In this document: positions 63,427 to 64,000 of the stretch, piece by piece
Numbering within the stretch: position 1 is the stretch's first letter
Layout: each line of letters starts with the position of its first letter
Assembly: GCF_900109045.1 (NCBI RefSeq)
Contig: NZ_FNYL01000013.1
Coordinates: 226,584-290,583, forward strand
Reading direction: 5' to 3'
Source of the DNA: Dyadobacter sp. SG02
GTDB lineage: Bacteria; Bacteroidota; Bacteroidia; Cytophagales; Spirosomataceae
DNA: 64,000 bases
The notes under the pieces: generated by a model
What the model saw: only the letters and a program-made list of their open reading frames with translations
Told to the model about the DNA's origin: nothing
Databases searched by the model: none
Made by a program: the position numbers and the translations under genes

Positions 63427-63581
63427 GGATTAGTTGGCTTTTTGGGGTCTGGCCCGGACTGCGAATTTAAATTCGAAAATTGGTAAAAAAATAACAACCC
63501 GCTAACGTCCTCTCCGTCAAGTTTTATCGCTCGTGCGAGGGAGCTACTGGTTAAAATTCCGGAATATTTTTCCGACCGATG
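63427..63581. other. Gap between the sigma-factor gene and the rRNA promoter
   Basis: 155 bp without a gene. It holds the upstream region of the sigma-factor gene, in which no ECF41-type promoter (TGTCAC with a CGTC-like partner) was seen on the minus strand, and the palindrome at 63462-63475. Confidence 0.4.
63462..63475. repeat. 14-bp palindrome upstream of the sigma-factor gene
   Basis: CGAATTTAAATTCG is perfect and ends 36 bp before the sigma-factor start codon (63426), where a regulator of that gene could bind. Confidence 0.45.
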
Positions 63582-63612
63582 TTTGGAAGTTAAAATATGC
63601 TTACTACTTTTG
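63582..63612 (+). promoter_or_regulatory. rRNA operon promoter, Bacteroidota -33/-7 type
   Basis: TTTG (63582-63585), then 19 nt, then TACTTTTG (63605-63612): an exact match to TTTG-N19-TAnnTTTG. The predicted transcript starts about 63620 and has a leader of ~150 nt before 16S. Confidence 0.85.
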
Positions 63613-63766
63613 CACTCCCAATCGGGGACAACGGTAGCGAAAACGATCGCTGCCACGAGTTCTGGAAAGCCAGAGCAACGTTCTTTGACATGATGAAGAG
63701 AGCAAAAAGATAGGTTCGTTAGAAACATTTGATCTGTTTTTTCGGAAGCAAGATCGCAACATATTT
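63613..63766 (+). other. 16S rRNA leader
   Basis: About 150 nt of precursor leader between the promoter and mature 16S. It contains TTCTTTGACA (63681-63690), which resembles the boxA-like antitermination sequence seen before Bacteroidota 16S genes. No tRNA is present here. Confidence 0.6.

Positions 63767-64000
<234 letters not shown>

Overview
The window looks like a chromosomal segment of a Bacteroidota bacterium of the order Cytophagales, most likely a Dyadobacter-like member of the Spirosomaceae. The evidence is a SusC/SusD pair, proteins with type IX secretion (T9SS) C-terminal signals, a 16S rRNA 5' end with a Bacteroidota-style promoter (TTTG-N19-TAnnTTTG), no obvious Shine-Dalgarno use, and many AraC regulators and TPR-linked histidine kinases. 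No CRISPR array, insertion sequence, prophage or tRNA gene was recognised.

Layout. 1-5.5 kb: the 5' part of a YcaQ-type winged-helix glycosylase gene and three exported surface proteins (choice-of-anchor A/T9SS, a second T9SS protein, and a tail-fibre/S74 chaperone protein). 5.6-9.4 kb: a propeller sensor kinase convergent and overlapping with a LuxR-type response regulator. 9.4-18.6 kb: a TPR protein, a siderophore-type TonB receptor, a metal-dependent cyclase, an SDR-fold protein lacking the catalytic Tyr/Lys, and a large M64 peptidase-vWA protein with a small partner. 18.9-22.8 kb: an AraC regulator, an S41 peptidase, a Crp/Fnr regulator, a DUF308 membrane protein and a beta-carbonic anhydrase. 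22.9-29.2 kb: the most unusual block, a tight operon encoding a CHAT caspase-like protease, a membrane-anchored STAND NTPase, an exported LRR/TPR protein and an alpha/beta hydrolase. 29.3-34.4 kb: a susC-susD pair behind a long leader with three perfect hairpins. 35-43.8 kb: an SGNH hydrolase, a kinase with a degenerate ATP site, two AraC regulators, an S33-like hydrolase, a DHFR-fold protein and a TPR kinase. 43.9-60.9 kb: two paralogous TolC-HlyD-MFS efflux operons in opposite orientation, pointing inward at two more TPR kinases, a YciI protein, a degenerate PfkB-like protein and a sigma-54 response regulator. 61.4-63.4 kb: a DUF4833 protein, then an ECF41 sigma factor and its carboxymuconolactone-decarboxylase partner, with a matching promoter between them. 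63.6-64 kb: rRNA promoter, leader and the first ~234 nt of 16S rRNA.

How the genes may work together (inference). The CHAT-STAND-LRR operon reads as a cross-envelope signalling or conflict module: an outer repeat protein, a nucleotide-driven switch crossing the inner membrane, and a cytoplasmic protease. The efflux and kinase block reads as an envelope-stress or drug-response island in which several TPR sensors may share one sigma-54 activator. The ECF41 pair is a self-contained regulon.
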